The position numbers were made by a program, and so were the translations under genes. Shown here one piece after another: positions 25,920 through 32,801 of a stretch of 64,000 nt of DNA. A model generated the notes under the pieces. That model did not search any database, was not told the origin of the DNA, and saw only the letters and a program-made list of their open reading frames with translations. The stretch is taken from contig JAJCKG010000002.1 of NCBI GenBank assembly GCA_020558355.1, forward strand, positions 186,001 through 250,000. The letters run 5' to 3'. How positions within the stretch are numbered: the first letter of the stretch is position 1; the number at the start of each line of letters is the position of its first letter. This DNA is from a bacterium 210820-DFI.6.37. GTDB taxonomy: Bacteria; Bacillota; Clostridia; Peptostreptococcales; Anaerovoracaceae.

Positions 25920-25937
25920 GAGCAATCAATGTGCCAA
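25920..25937 (-). promoter_or_regulatory. Sigma-54 (-24/-12) promoter of the aldehyde dehydrogenase-aminotransferase operon
   Basis: The minus strand reads TTGGCACATTGATTGCTC, with GG and GC exactly 10 bases apart; this is essentially the consensus. It sits 78 bases upstream of the aldehyde dehydrogenase start and downstream of a sigma-54 activator gene on the same strand. Confidence 0.93.
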
Positions 25938-25988
25938 TTTTGGAGAAAAAACTTGAGTTTTTTTCAAAAAGGCGGATTTTAGGAACTG

Positions 25989-26161
25989 TTTGAAAATTAA
26001 AACATTGGAAAATCAACATTTTCAAAAAGCGGAGCAAAAAAAATATAATGTATACAAAGAAAAGGCCGAACAAGATAATGACAGAAAAAAAGCAAAAAAG
26101 ACAAATTTGCGATACAAATATGAATCAAAAAAAGAAAAACAAAAAAGAATGACAGAAAAAA
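25989..26161. promoter_or_regulatory. Candidate activator-binding repeats upstream of the sigma-54 promoter
   Basis: This A-rich stretch has no convincing gene. It holds an inverted repeat TTTGAAAAT (25989-25997) / ATTTTCAAA (26018-26026) and a direct repeat AATGACAGAAAAAA at 26077-26090 and 26148-26161. Both lie 50-225 bases upstream of the -24 element, the range in which enhancer-binding proteins act. Confidence 0.4.
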
Positions 26162-26203
26162 CGGGTAATTTTCAACAAATCTACGGTGTGATTCGAAAAC
26201 GAA

Positions 26204-26231
26204 TCGGCGATACTATTTTGTATCGCCGATG
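26204..26231 (-). terminator. Hairpin at the 3' end of the sigma-54 activator gene
   Basis: TCGGCGATA pairs with TATCGCCGA around an 8-base loop. The stem covers the last codons and stop of the activator gene. On the minus strand it is followed by TTCGTTTTCG, a poor T run, so termination may be partial. Confidence 0.5.
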
Positions 26232-27592
26232 GTTAATCCATATTTATGAAGCTTTCGCACAATGGTAGGCTGGCTTACTTTCAGCGCCTTTGCCATGGCC
26301 CGGGTCGATTTGTGTTCGGCCAGAGCTCTGGCCAGAATTTCCTTTTCTGCCCGTTCCAAAGCGGCGTTGAGAGACATGTCATCGCTTTGGACAGGCTGGA
26401 TCTGAGCTGAATTTTTGATAAAGACCGGAAGGTTGTCCTCTGTTATCGTTTTGTCTCTGGTGGTCAGAATCAGGCGTTCCATAATATTTTGCAGCTCCCG
26501 TATATTTCCAGGCCATGGATATCGGAGAAGGATGGAAAGCGCGGAAGGAGCCAGGGTTTTGTGTTCATGAAGCTTCTCGTTGTATTTTGCCAGATTGGAC
26601 TGAAGCAGGGGAAGAATGTCTTCCGGGCGTTCCCGCAGAGGCGGGACATTGATGGGTACAACATTAAGCCGGTAATACAGATCTTCGCGGAATTTATCGT
26701 TGCGGACCAGAGATAAAAGCTCCTTGTTTGTCGCGGATATGATCCGGACATCCACAGGAATCCGGTCCACACCGCCGACCCGGGTGAACTCCCGGTCCTG
26801 AATGACCTGCAGCAGCTTGACCTGCAGATTGAGCGGCAGCTCGGATATTTCATCTAAGAAGATGGTTCCGTTTTGAGCGGCTTCAAAAAGTCCTTTTTTT
26901 CCTTCGTTTCTGGAGCCGGTGAAAGCTCCGCGCTCATATCCGAACAGCTCGGACTCGATGAGATTTTCCGGAATAGCTCCACAGTTTACTGTAATAAAAG
27001 GAAAATCCTTTCTTGCCCCGTTTTCGTGGAGGTGTTTGGCAATGACGCCCTTTCCCACACCGGATTCGCCGGTAATGAGAACCGTTGAATCTACTGACGC
27101 AAGCCGTCTGGCCAGCTGCATCACATTCCGCATGGCGCGGCTGCTGGCAATAATTTTATCGCTGGAAAAGGTTTCTAATGATTCGATTTGCTTTAATGTC
27201 TTTTGGACGGATTCCAGCTGATTCTGAAGACTGGTCAGCTCTGTAATATCCCTGGAGGTTGTGACGATTTTGCTCATTTTCCCAGTGTGATCAAAGATGG
27301 GCGTCCCGGTGGATAAGAGCTTTTTTCCGTCTTTATTCTCATGGATAATGGTAACCTCTTCTTTTTTTTCCATAACCAGCTTTGCGACAGACGGCGTAAA
27401 AATGCCGCTTTTCTCAAGCTCTAAAATATGGACCCCGCGTATTTCCTCCGGAGTGACTTTGTACAGCTCTTTGCAGGCGTCATTGCACCAGAGGGAATGG
27501 CCGTCGCTGCTGTCGATAAAAATCGCGTCATTGATGCTGTTTAAAATGGGAATCAGCTCACTGGCTGAAAGCGTGTCCAGAAATCGTTTCAT
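26213..27592 (-). CDS. Sigma-54-dependent activator with PAS domain
   Basis: A 459-residue enhancer-binding protein. A PAS domain spans about residues 8-125 (NDAIFIDSSDGHSLWCNDAC). The AAA+ core has GESGVGKG as Walker A and FLDEISELP as Walker B, and the C-terminus has a Fis-type HTH (STRAMAKALKVSQPTIVRKL). The sigma-54 contact loop reads GAFTGS instead of GAFTGA. It is probably the activator of the aldehyde dehydrogenase-aminotransferase operon immediately downstream on the same strand. Its architecture differs from the paired activators at 9466 and 14144, so it is not a recent copy of them. GAGAGGAG lies 5 bases before the ATG. Confidence 0.93.
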   Translation of the reverse strand: MKRFLDTLSASELIPILNSINDAIFIDSSDGHSLWCNDACKELYKVTPEEIRGVHILELEKSGIFTPSVAKLVMEKKEEVTIIHENKDGKKLLSTGTPIFDHTGKMSKIVTTSRDITELTSLQNQLESVQKTLKQIESLETFSSDKIIASSRAMRNVMQLARRLASVDSTVLITGESGVGKGVIAKHLHENGARKDFPFITVNCGAIPENLIESELFGYERGAFTGSRNEGKKGLFEAAQNGTIFLDEISELPLNLQVKLLQVIQDREFTRVGGVDRIPVDVRIISATNKELLSLVRNDKFREDLYYRLNVVPINVPPLRERPEDILPLLQSNLAKYNEKLHEHKTLAPSALSILLRYPWPGNIRELQNIMERLILTTRDKTITEDNLPVFIKNSAQIQPVQSDDMSLNAALERAEKEILARALAEHKSTRAMAKALKVSQPTIVRKLHKYGLTIGDTK

Positions 27593-27623
27593 ATTATCTC
27601 CTCTCCGGATGGGATTATTTTAT

Positions 27624-27652
27624 ATTATATAATGTAGAAAAAATTTTAGCAA
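27624..27652 (-). promoter_or_regulatory. Promoter of the PAS/sigma-54 activator gene
   Basis: On the minus strand TTGCTA (plus 27647-27652) and TATAAT (plus 27624-27629) are separated by 17 bases, ending about 30 bases before the start codon. The activator therefore seems to be made by the housekeeping polymerase. Confidence 0.65.
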
Positions 27653-27783
27653 TAGAAATGGATCGGGCCTCAGGGCAACCAGATCAAAAAACAGAAACAT
27701 CGGCCAGTTTTCAGGTGATTGTTTCATCTTTTCTCTAATTCCTTTTTTGTGGATTGGATGCCCGCAAAAAACGCGGGAAGTGT

Positions 27784-27812
27784 TTGACATATAGGAAATA
27801 ACTTTTTAAAAT
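27784..27812 (+). promoter_or_regulatory. Promoter of the thioredoxin gene
   Basis: TTGACA (27784-27789), 17 bases, TAAAAT (27807-27812). The start codon follows 78 bases later. Confidence 0.7.
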
Positions 27813-27890
27813 AGAAGAAAGATGATTAATTGGTAAATATATGGGTATTATAATTGTATCATTGGTAAAACCAGCGAGGAGGAAGAAGAG

Positions 27891-28199
27891 ATGGCAGTTT
27901 TGAACGTTACGAAAGATAACTTTGAAAAGGATGTTCTCGGCGCTGATGGACTGGTGCTGATCGATTTCTGGGCTGCCTGGTGCGGACCATGCAAGATGAT
28001 GGCCCCGGTACTAGAGCAGATCGCCGAAGAAAATCCGGATATAAAAGTAGGAAAGCTCAATATTGACGAGGAGCCGGAGCTGGCTCAGAAATACAGAGTC
28101 ATGAGCATCCCGACCTTGATTTTGTTTGAGAACGGAGAGCCGAAGGAGACTTCAATCGGCCTGGTGCCGAAAGAATCCGTTGAAAAGATGTTTCGATAG
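27891..28199 (+). CDS. trxA: Thioredoxin
   Basis: A 102-residue cytoplasmic disulfide reductant with the active site WCGPCKM at about residues 28-34 and the cis-proline loop SIPTLILFENGE. Length and motifs are standard. A GAGGAGGAAG ribosome binding site precedes the ATG. The following gene encodes a superoxide reductase, so the two form an oxygen-defence pair, though the 67-base gap leaves open whether they share one transcript. Confidence 0.96.
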   Translation: MAVLNVTKDNFEKDVLGADGLVLIDFWAAWCGPCKMMAPVLEQIAEENPDIKVGKLNIDEEPELAQKYRVMSIPTLILFENGEPKETSIGLVPKESVEKMFR

Positions 28200-28266
28200 G
28201 AATCGGCAGAAAGAAGAAAGATCAATCTGCTGAATCATAAATTATAATAATGTGGAGGAGAAAGAA

Positions 28267-28641
28267 ATGGTAAAATTTTTTAAATGTGAACATTGCGGAA
28301 ATATCGTTACAAAGATTGTGGACAAAGGTGTTCCGGTACTGTGCTGCGGACAGCCGATGACAGAACTGACTGCCAATACAACTGACGCCGCGACAGAAAA
28401 GCACGTTCCTGTAGTAAAAGAGGAAGGCAACAAGCTGATTGTTGAGGTAGGAGAAGTAACACACCCTATGACAGAAGAGCATCTGATTCAGTTTGTATAT
28501 GTAGAGACAGAAAATGGCGGTCAGCTGAGAAACTTCACAGCCGCTGATGAACCGAAAGCTGTATTCTGCCTGGGAGAAGAGAAGGCAGTCGCGGTGTATG
28601 AATACTGCAACCTGCACGGTCTTTGGAAAAAAGAACTGTAG
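28267..28641 (+). CDS. dfx: Desulfoferrodoxin (superoxide reductase)
   Basis: A 124-residue non-haem iron protein that reduces superoxide to peroxide without releasing oxygen, a hallmark of anaerobes. The N-terminal rubredoxin-like centre is CEHCG...CCGQPM (four Cys). The catalytic centre ligands are recognisable as the His in EKHVPV, His in THPMTEEH, and the C-terminal Cys and His in CNLHGLWK. I start it at ATG 28267 (GGAGGAG 6-8 bases upstream), not at 28252. The neighbour is thioredoxin. Confidence 0.93.
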   Translation: MVKFFKCEHCGNIVTKIVDKGVPVLCCGQPMTELTANTTDAATEKHVPVVKEEGNKLIVEVGEVTHPMTEEHLIQFVYVETENGGQLRNFTAADEPKAVFCLGEEKAVAVYEYCNLHGLWKKEL

Positions 28642-28653
28642 TATAAAAAAACA

Positions 28654-28682
28654 TTGACATTTGAAAAGAGCAGTGGTATAGT
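28654..28682 (+). promoter_or_regulatory. Promoter of the infC-rpmI-rplT operon
   Basis: TTGACA (28654-28659), 17 bases, TATAGT (28677-28682). The operon leader follows at once. Confidence 0.85.
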
Positions 28683-28697
28683 ATTCAGGTAATAAAG

Positions 28698-28810
28698 AAG
28701 AAGTCATCCGCTTCTCACCTGGGTGGTAATCGAGCTGCCGGGTCAATTATGAATGATACACATTTAATGTGTCTTTTTGAAGCGGATAACTGATTATCCG
28801 CTTTTTTTAT
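28698..28810 (+). ncRNA. infC operon leader (L20-leader type attenuator)
   Basis: The leader begins with AAGTCATCCGCTTCTCACCT and ends in a terminator, AAGCGGATAA/TTATCCGCTT (28780-28802) followed by seven Ts. ATCCGCTT near 28705-28713 is complementary to the 5' arm AAGCGGAT, so it can form an antiterminator. This is the arrangement of the ribosomal protein L20 leader in Firmicutes, where L20 represses its own operon. The family name is from recall, not from a covariance-model search. Confidence 0.75.
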
Positions 28811-28891
28811 TACGAAAGAAATATCGCCCTTGATATTTCTGGAGTAACGACAAAGTACGCCTTGGTCAGGACTGCCTGGGGTGACTTTGTT
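28811..28891. repeat. Two-hairpin intergenic element, divergent copy B (infC 5' UTR)
   Basis: AGAAATATC (28817-28825) pairs with GATATTTCT (28832-28840) and ACAAAGT (28850-28856) with ACTTTGT (28884-28890). The stem sequences match copy A (22799-22888), but loops and connecting bases differ. The element sits between the leader terminator and the infC ribosome binding site. Confidence 0.6.
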
Positions 28892-28912
28892 ATTGTATGG
28901 AGGTACGAGACA

Positions 28913-29431
28913 ATTAGTAAGGAAAACCAAATCAACGAAGAAATTCGTGATAAAGAACTGAGAGTGATCGATAGTGACGGTACTCAGCTGGGTATCATGA
29001 GTCTGAAGGAGGCGCTGGACCTGGCAGCACAGAAAAAGCTGGACCTGGTAAACATCGCACCGAAGGCAAAGCCGCCGGTTTGTAAGATCCTGGATTACGG
29101 AAAATACAGATACGAACTTCAGAAAAAAGAAAAAGAAGCCAAGAAAAAGCAGAAAACCATGCAGGTAAAGGAAATCCGATTGAGCACCTTTATCGAGGCG
29201 CATGATGTTGAAGTAAAGGCAAAGAATGCTTCTAAATTCCTGAAAGCCGGAGACAAAGTAAAAGTTAGCTTGAGGTTCAGAGGCAGAGAACGGGATTACA
29301 CCAGCAAAGGCATGGACGTTATGAAGCGTTTCGCGGAAGTCGTAGCCGAAGTGGGTGAGATCGAAAAGAAACCTTCCTTCGAGGGAAGGAGCCTTATTAT
29401 GATTCTGGCACCTAAAACGGATAAAAAGTAA
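28913..29431 (+). CDS. infC: Translation initiation factor IF-3 with an AUU start codon
   Basis: A 172-residue factor that binds the 30S subunit and proofreads start codons. From the ATT at 28913 the protein begins (M)SKENQINEEIRDKELRVID, the usual IF-3 start. GGAGG (28899-28903) stands nine bases before this ATT. The alternative ATG at 28862 would add 17 residues of no family resemblance and would place the start inside the upstream hairpin. An AUU start is the known self-regulation device of infC in E. coli. The rest of the gene (GDKVKVSLRFRGRE, C-terminal MILAPK) is typical. Confidence 0.9.
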   Translation: MSKENQINEEIRDKELRVIDSDGTQLGIMSLKEALDLAAQKKLDLVNIAPKAKPPVCKILDYGKYRYELQKKEKEAKKKQKTMQVKEIRLSTFIEAHDVEVKAKNASKFLKAGDKVKVSLRFRGRERDYTSKGMDVMKRFAEVVAEVGEIEKKPSFEGRSLIMILAPKTDKK

Positions 29432-29466
29432 CATATTGAAATTTAACATAGGAGGAATTGATCACC

Positions 29467-29667
29467 ATGGCAAAGAACAAGATGAAGTCTCACAGAGGCG
29501 CATGCAAGAGATTTAAATTAACCGGTTCCGGTAAAGTAAAGAGAAACAAGGCGTACAAAAGCCATATTCTTACAAAGAAAAGCCCTAAGAGAAAAAGAGG
29601 CTTAAGAAAAGCTACAACTTTAACAAGTGCGGATCTGAAGAGAATCAAATCTGTTTTAAGCAAGTAA
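29467..29667 (+). CDS. rpmI: Ribosomal protein L35 (bL35)
   Basis: A 66-residue, very basic large-subunit protein. The sequence [17 protein letters not shown] and the [12 protein letters not shown] segment are diagnostic. The ATG at 29467 follows AGGAGG by 11 bases. It lies between infC and rplT in the conserved operon. Confidence 0.96.
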   Translation: MAKNKMKSHRGACKRFKLTGSGKVKRNKAYKSHILTKKSPKRKRGLRKATTLTSADLKRIKSVLSK

Positions 29668-29684
29668 GCAAGGAGGTAAGATAA

Positions 29685-30041
29685 ATGGCAAGAGTAAAAA
29701 AAGGCGTAAACGCGCATAGAAGACATAAAAAAGTATTAAAGCTGGCAAAAGGTTTTTATGGCCAGAAGAGCAAGGTGTTCAAAGCTGCTAACCCTGCGGT
29801 TATGCGTTCCCTGCGTTCCGCGTATGTAGGAAGAAAGAACAAGAAGAGAGAATATAGAAGAATGTGGATCGCGAGAATCAACGCGGGAGCGAGAATGAAC
29901 GGCATCTCCTACAGCAGACTGATGGATGGCCTGAAAAAGTCCGGTATCGAAATCAACAGAAAAATGCTGTCTGAGCTGGCGATCAACGATGCCGCCGCCT
30001 TTGCGCAGCTGTGCGAAACCGCGAAAAAAGCGGCAAAATAA
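29685..30041 (+). CDS. rplT: Ribosomal protein L20 (bL20)
   Basis: A 118-residue large-subunit assembly protein and likely autoregulator of this operon through the leader at 28698-28810. [22 protein letters not shown] and the [17 protein letters not shown] region are diagnostic. AAGGAGG precedes the ATG. The last few bases of the gene and its terminator region are copied at 31505-31618, downstream of the HipA-like gene. Confidence 0.97.
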   Translation: MARVKKGVNAHRRHKKVLKLAKGFYGQKSKVFKAANPAVMRSLRSAYVGRKNKKREYRRMWIARINAGARMNGISYSRLMDGLKKSGIEINRKMLSELAINDAAAFAQLCETAKKAAK

Positions 30042-30204
30042 CACAGCTTTTTAAAAGAAAAATGAATCCTACAAGGGACTCCTTTCAGTGTAGTGCTGTA
30101 AGGGGTCCTTTTTTTGCTCTCTAGGTCAAAGCGCTTGCAGGCGTTCTTGGGGCGATTTTTTGTTTTTTGCTGTGTTAGAAAAAGACGAGATGTTTTGCGT
30201 CGCT
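30033..30204 (+). repeat. Left copy of the duplicated rplT 3' flank
   Basis: 30033-30145 is nearly identical to 31505-31616 (an A/C change, a one-base length difference in the G run and a T/C change). 30146-30183 (CTTGGGGCG...TTAGAAAAA) is identical to 31779-31816. A short shared coding scrap beginning ATGTTTTGCGT follows at 30190 and 31833. It contains the rplT terminator (GGGACTCCTTTCAGTG...AAGGGGTCCTTTTTTT). Confidence 0.85.
30071..30114 (+). terminator. Terminator of infC-rpmI-rplT
   Basis: AAGGGACTCCTTTCAGTG...GTAAGGGGTCCTTTTTTT folds with GGACTCC-type pairing (GGGACTCCTT with AAGGGGTCCT, imperfect), followed by seven Ts. A copy lies at 31544-31587. Confidence 0.6.
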
Positions 30205-30249
30205 ATAGCAGGAGAGACAAGTGCGCATGATACGCAAATTCGAAATTGA
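30190..30249 (+). pseudogene. Short gene-start remnant (MFCVAI...)
   Basis: ATG TTT TGC GTC GCT ATA opens a 19-residue frame (MFCVAIAGETSAHDTQIRN) that ends at a TGA. The other copy at 31833-31898 begins MFCVAI and then diverges (CKDEEVLLIDSKKNI). Both look like the 5' end of a lost gene that once followed rplT. I cannot name the parent gene. Confidence 0.35.
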
Positions 30250-30308
30250 TTTCCAATTTCCCGTAACCCAAGAGAGGGTTTACTGATATAAGAATAACAT
30301 GATATAAT
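30242..30308 (+). promoter_or_regulatory. Promoter and palindromic operator candidates of the HipA-like gene
   Basis: An inverted repeat GAAATTG (30242-30248) / CAATTTC (30254-30260) and a second, AACCC (30265-30269) / GGGTT (30276-30280), lie just upstream of a weak promoter: TTACTG (30280-30285), 17 bases, TATAAT (30303-30308). Confidence 0.45.
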
Positions 30309-30337
30309 TAAGTGAATTATTTTATGGAGGGAATGAT

Positions 30338-31537
30338 ATGGCCATAGAAGTAAAATATACGTTGATGAACAAGAACAGACCGGTTCTTGAGTTTACTTAT
30401 GATATGGACGATCATTTAGCAACTAAGATTACTGACGTGCATGATTTAAGATATGCCCCTCCGGCAGTTGTAGATCCAAAAGGCAACGCAACGAAGAGGA
30501 CACTAAATGATTGGTGGCGCAGTCGGGCAATACCCGCCTCTCGCGCTCAAATCTACGCAATACTAGACAATTTGAACATGAACAGTACATTGGCCTTGGC
30601 TGAGAAAAGCTTTGGTTTATCACTTTCAGATAGATATTGGATTAACGATTCTTCAAATCCCCAGAAGTGGGAAGACATCAACTTTTTCGATAACGATTTT
30701 ACGGATGATTTGGGGGTTTTAACGTTAGGGCAAAGCGCGTCTAACAATCCAAATCTAATGTCACCTAACGCAACGCTTAATGGTGACTTGCGGAAAAAGT
30801 GGACGATTGCCAATGGCGAGAGAATCTTGGTGAAAGAGGGATCAGGCTTTGTCAATCAAGAGGTTTACAACGAGGTGATTGCCACCCGTTTATTTCAACG
30901 ATTGCTTGAGCCAGGTGAATATGTACCGTACAGCTTTCACACTGAGGGAAGGCGCATATATTGCGCGTGTCCAAACTTACTTGGAGACGATGAAGAGCTG
31001 ATTACCGCATGGGATATCATCGTTAACAAGAAGAAGCCTAACAACCTGAACGACTACCAGTTTTTCGTAGCCACTTTGGAAGATCTCGGCGTTCCAAGGG
31101 CGGAGGAAGCGCTTACGAAGATGTTCACCTGTGACTATATCCTTGCGAACGAGGATCGCCACTGGCGCAACTTTGGTGTAGTCCGCAACGTTGAGACCTT
31201 AGAGTGCACGCGAATGGCACCGATTTTCGATACGGGAACATGCCTGTGGTGCAGGTCAAACAGCCTTTCCATGGCAAAGGACTATGAGTATGTCGCGAAA
31301 CCATTTGGCTCAAGGGGGATGCGCCCGGATCGCCAGCTTGAGCTTTTCCGCGATTACGGCTGGTTTGAACCGGAGAAGCTTGAAGGTTTTTCTGACGAGG
31401 CCATAGAGATCTTAGCCCAGAACGAGAACATTCCTCCCAAGCGTCTGGACCAGATACGGTCCGGCCTTGAGAGAAACATCAGGATGGCAAGCGACCATGC
31501 AGTAGCAAAATCACACAGCTTTTTAAAAGAAAAATGA
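30338..31537 (+). CDS. Solitary HipA-like kinase domain protein
   Basis: A 399-residue protein whose C-terminal half resembles HipA/CtkA-type Ser/Thr kinases. The phosphate-binding region is near GERILVKEGSGFVNQEVYNEVIA-type residues 167-190, the catalytic loop is YILANEDRHWRNFGVVRN near 268 and the metal motif is MAPIFDTGTCLW near 295. The N-terminal segment with LNDWWRSRAIPASR is seen in stand-alone members of this family in gut bacteria. No HipB-like HTH antitoxin is adjacent. The last ten codons (KSHSFLKEK) are encoded by the duplicated rplT 3' flank, so the original C-terminus may have been replaced. GGAGGG precedes the ATG. Codon use is more mixed than in the neighbouring core genes. 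Confidence 0.75.
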   Translation: MAIEVKYTLMNKNRPVLEFTYDMDDHLATKITDVHDLRYAPPAVVDPKGNATKRTLNDWWRSRAIPASRAQIYAILDNLNMNSTLALAEKSFGLSLSDRYWINDSSNPQKWEDINFFDNDFTDDLGVLTLGQSASNNPNLMSPNATLNGDLRKKWTIANGERILVKEGSGFVNQEVYNEVIATRLFQRLLEPGEYVPYSFHTEGRRIYCACPNLLGDDEELITAWDIIVNKKKPNNLNDYQFFVATLEDLGVPRAEEALTKMFTCDYILANEDRHWRNFGVVRNVETLECTRMAPIFDTGTCLWCRSNSLSMAKDYEYVAKPFGSRGMRPDRQLELFRDYGWFEPEKLEGFSDEAIEILAQNENIPPKRLDQIRSGLERNIRMASDHAVAKSHSFLKEK

Positions 31538-31850
31538 ATCCTACAAGGGACTCCTTTCAGTGTAGTGCTGTAAGGGGGTCCTTTTTTCTCTCTAGGTCAA
31601 AGCGCTCGCAGGCGTTTTGAAGCGGCTTTTAAAGCCCCGTGAGGCAGTATGGACATATGGTATAATGACTCTACAAGAAGTGTATCTGTGTATCAATAAA
31701 AAAACAGAAAAATATCAGAAACCAAATAAAACCTGAACACAAGCAGGTTTCTGTTTGTTTTATATTGAAAGGATCGCTCTTGGGGCGATTTTTTGTTTTT
31801 TGCTGTGTTAGAAAAAAGAAAGGACAGACAAGATGTTTTGCGTTGCCATC
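31505..31850 (+). repeat. Right copy of the duplicated rplT 3' flank, with extra insert
   Basis: 31505-31616 and 31779-31816 match the left copy (30033-30183). Between them is a 162-base segment absent from the left copy (31617-31778), containing GGTATAATG and a terminator. The first 33 bases of this copy form the 3' end of the HipA-like gene. Confidence 0.85.
31729..31760 (+). terminator. Terminator hairpin within the right repeat
   Basis: AAACCTG (31729-31735) pairs with CAGGTTT (31744-31750), followed by CTGTTTGTTTT. A second hairpin with a T run (ATCGC / GCGAT, then TTTTTTGTTTTTT) follows at 31773-31800. Confidence 0.6.
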
Positions 31851-31898
31851 TGCAAAGATGAAGAAGTTTTACTTATTGACAGTAAAAAGAACATATAG
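31833..31898 (+). pseudogene. Short gene-start remnant, second copy
   Basis: A 21-residue frame MFCVAICKDEEVLLIDSKKNI ends at TAG 31896-31898. It shares its first six residues and flanking bases with 30190-30249. It is probably the 5' scrap of the same lost gene; too short to name. Confidence 0.35.
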
Positions 31899-31919
31899 AG
31901 AAATGAGGATTAAAAATAC

Positions 31920-32753
31920 ATGGACAAACTAATTTTAGGAACCGTATATCTGACGAAATCAATTTTATATGGATTACTGATTTACATAGCGTATCTTGCT
32001 GCTATAAGAATTATTAAGGGGAAAGACCATATGCCCGACAAAGTGTCTGGCCTGGCGGGGTATAGCTTTACTGTCTATATTCTTGTGCTTGCGCAGGCAA
32101 CCGGAATCGGAAACATTATGGCCTGGCATCTTACTGCGTCGAAAGCGATTAATTGGGTTCCCTTTGTAAATGAAGAACCGGGCCTGATCCTGTTAAACGG
32201 GCTGTTGTTCCTTCCAATGGGAATTTTTGTTCCGATTCTTTTCAAAAAAGGCAATTGGAACGCGGTAAAAATATTGGCGCTGGGATTAAGCAGTTCCCTT
32301 GTCATTGAGCTGATTCAGCTATTGCTGGTGGGACGAACGGCGGATGTGGATGATCTTCTTGCCAATACAGTCGGCTGCGCCATGGGATATCTGCTTTTTC
32401 GTATAGCAAAAAAAGGATTTAGAAACGCTTATAGCGGAAAAGCGCTGGGACTGGGCTCTGTAACGGGAGTGGCTTCGCTGATTGTGCTTTTGTTCTGCGT
32501 CCCCATCAGGCGGATCTTTCTGGGAGACATTCTTTTGACGCAATGTTCGCTTCCCGCCTGGTCGGGGGATGCAAAAGGAATCTATTCCATGGAAGGAATT
32601 CATTATACCCTTGTAATGGGCTTTTTTCTGGAACTGCTGCTGCTGTTTATAGCGAAAAAATACAGAGGGGATTTTGGCGCGGAAACAGGATTAAAACTTT
32701 CGATTTTCGCGGGTGTCCTGATCTGTGTCATATTGTTCGCCGAGCTTCTATGA
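31920..32753 (+). CDS. VanZ-like membrane protein
   Basis: A 277-residue membrane protein with about seven hydrophobic segments. The VanZ-family core is visible: NWVPFVNEEPG, then LLFLPMGIFVPI, then SLVIELIQLLLVGRTADVDDLLANTVGCAMGY near residues 125-160 (the E, Q, R, D-x-D and N-T-x-G positions). VanZ proteins give low-level teicoplanin resistance in enterococci, but many relatives have no tested role. The next gene, 48 bases downstream, is the DUF1430 membrane protein, so all three genes up to 35478 may be one operon of cell-envelope defence. Confidence 0.82.
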   Translation: MDKLILGTVYLTKSILYGLLIYIAYLAAIRIIKGKDHMPDKVSGLAGYSFTVYILVLAQATGIGNIMAWHLTASKAINWVPFVNEEPGLILLNGLLFLPMGIFVPILFKKGNWNAVKILALGLSSSLVIELIQLLLVGRTADVDDLLANTVGCAMGYLLFRIAKKGFRNAYSGKALGLGSVTGVASLIVLLFCVPIRRIFLGDILLTQCSLPAWSGDAKGIYSMEGIHYTLVMGFFLELLLLFIAKKYRGDFGAETGLKLSIFAGVLICVILFAELL

Positions 32754-32801
32754 ACAGGCGGCGGATGACTCTATGCCTAGTTTAAACAAAAGGAAAAGAA
32801 A

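Noticed and set aside
25990..26268. A 92-residue plus-strand frame in the A-rich gap upstream of the aldehyde dehydrogenase operon
   Set aside because: It is almost all Lys, Glu, Asn and Gln from A-rich DNA, has no ribosome binding site and runs into the end of the activator gene on the other strand. Regulatory DNA explains the region better.
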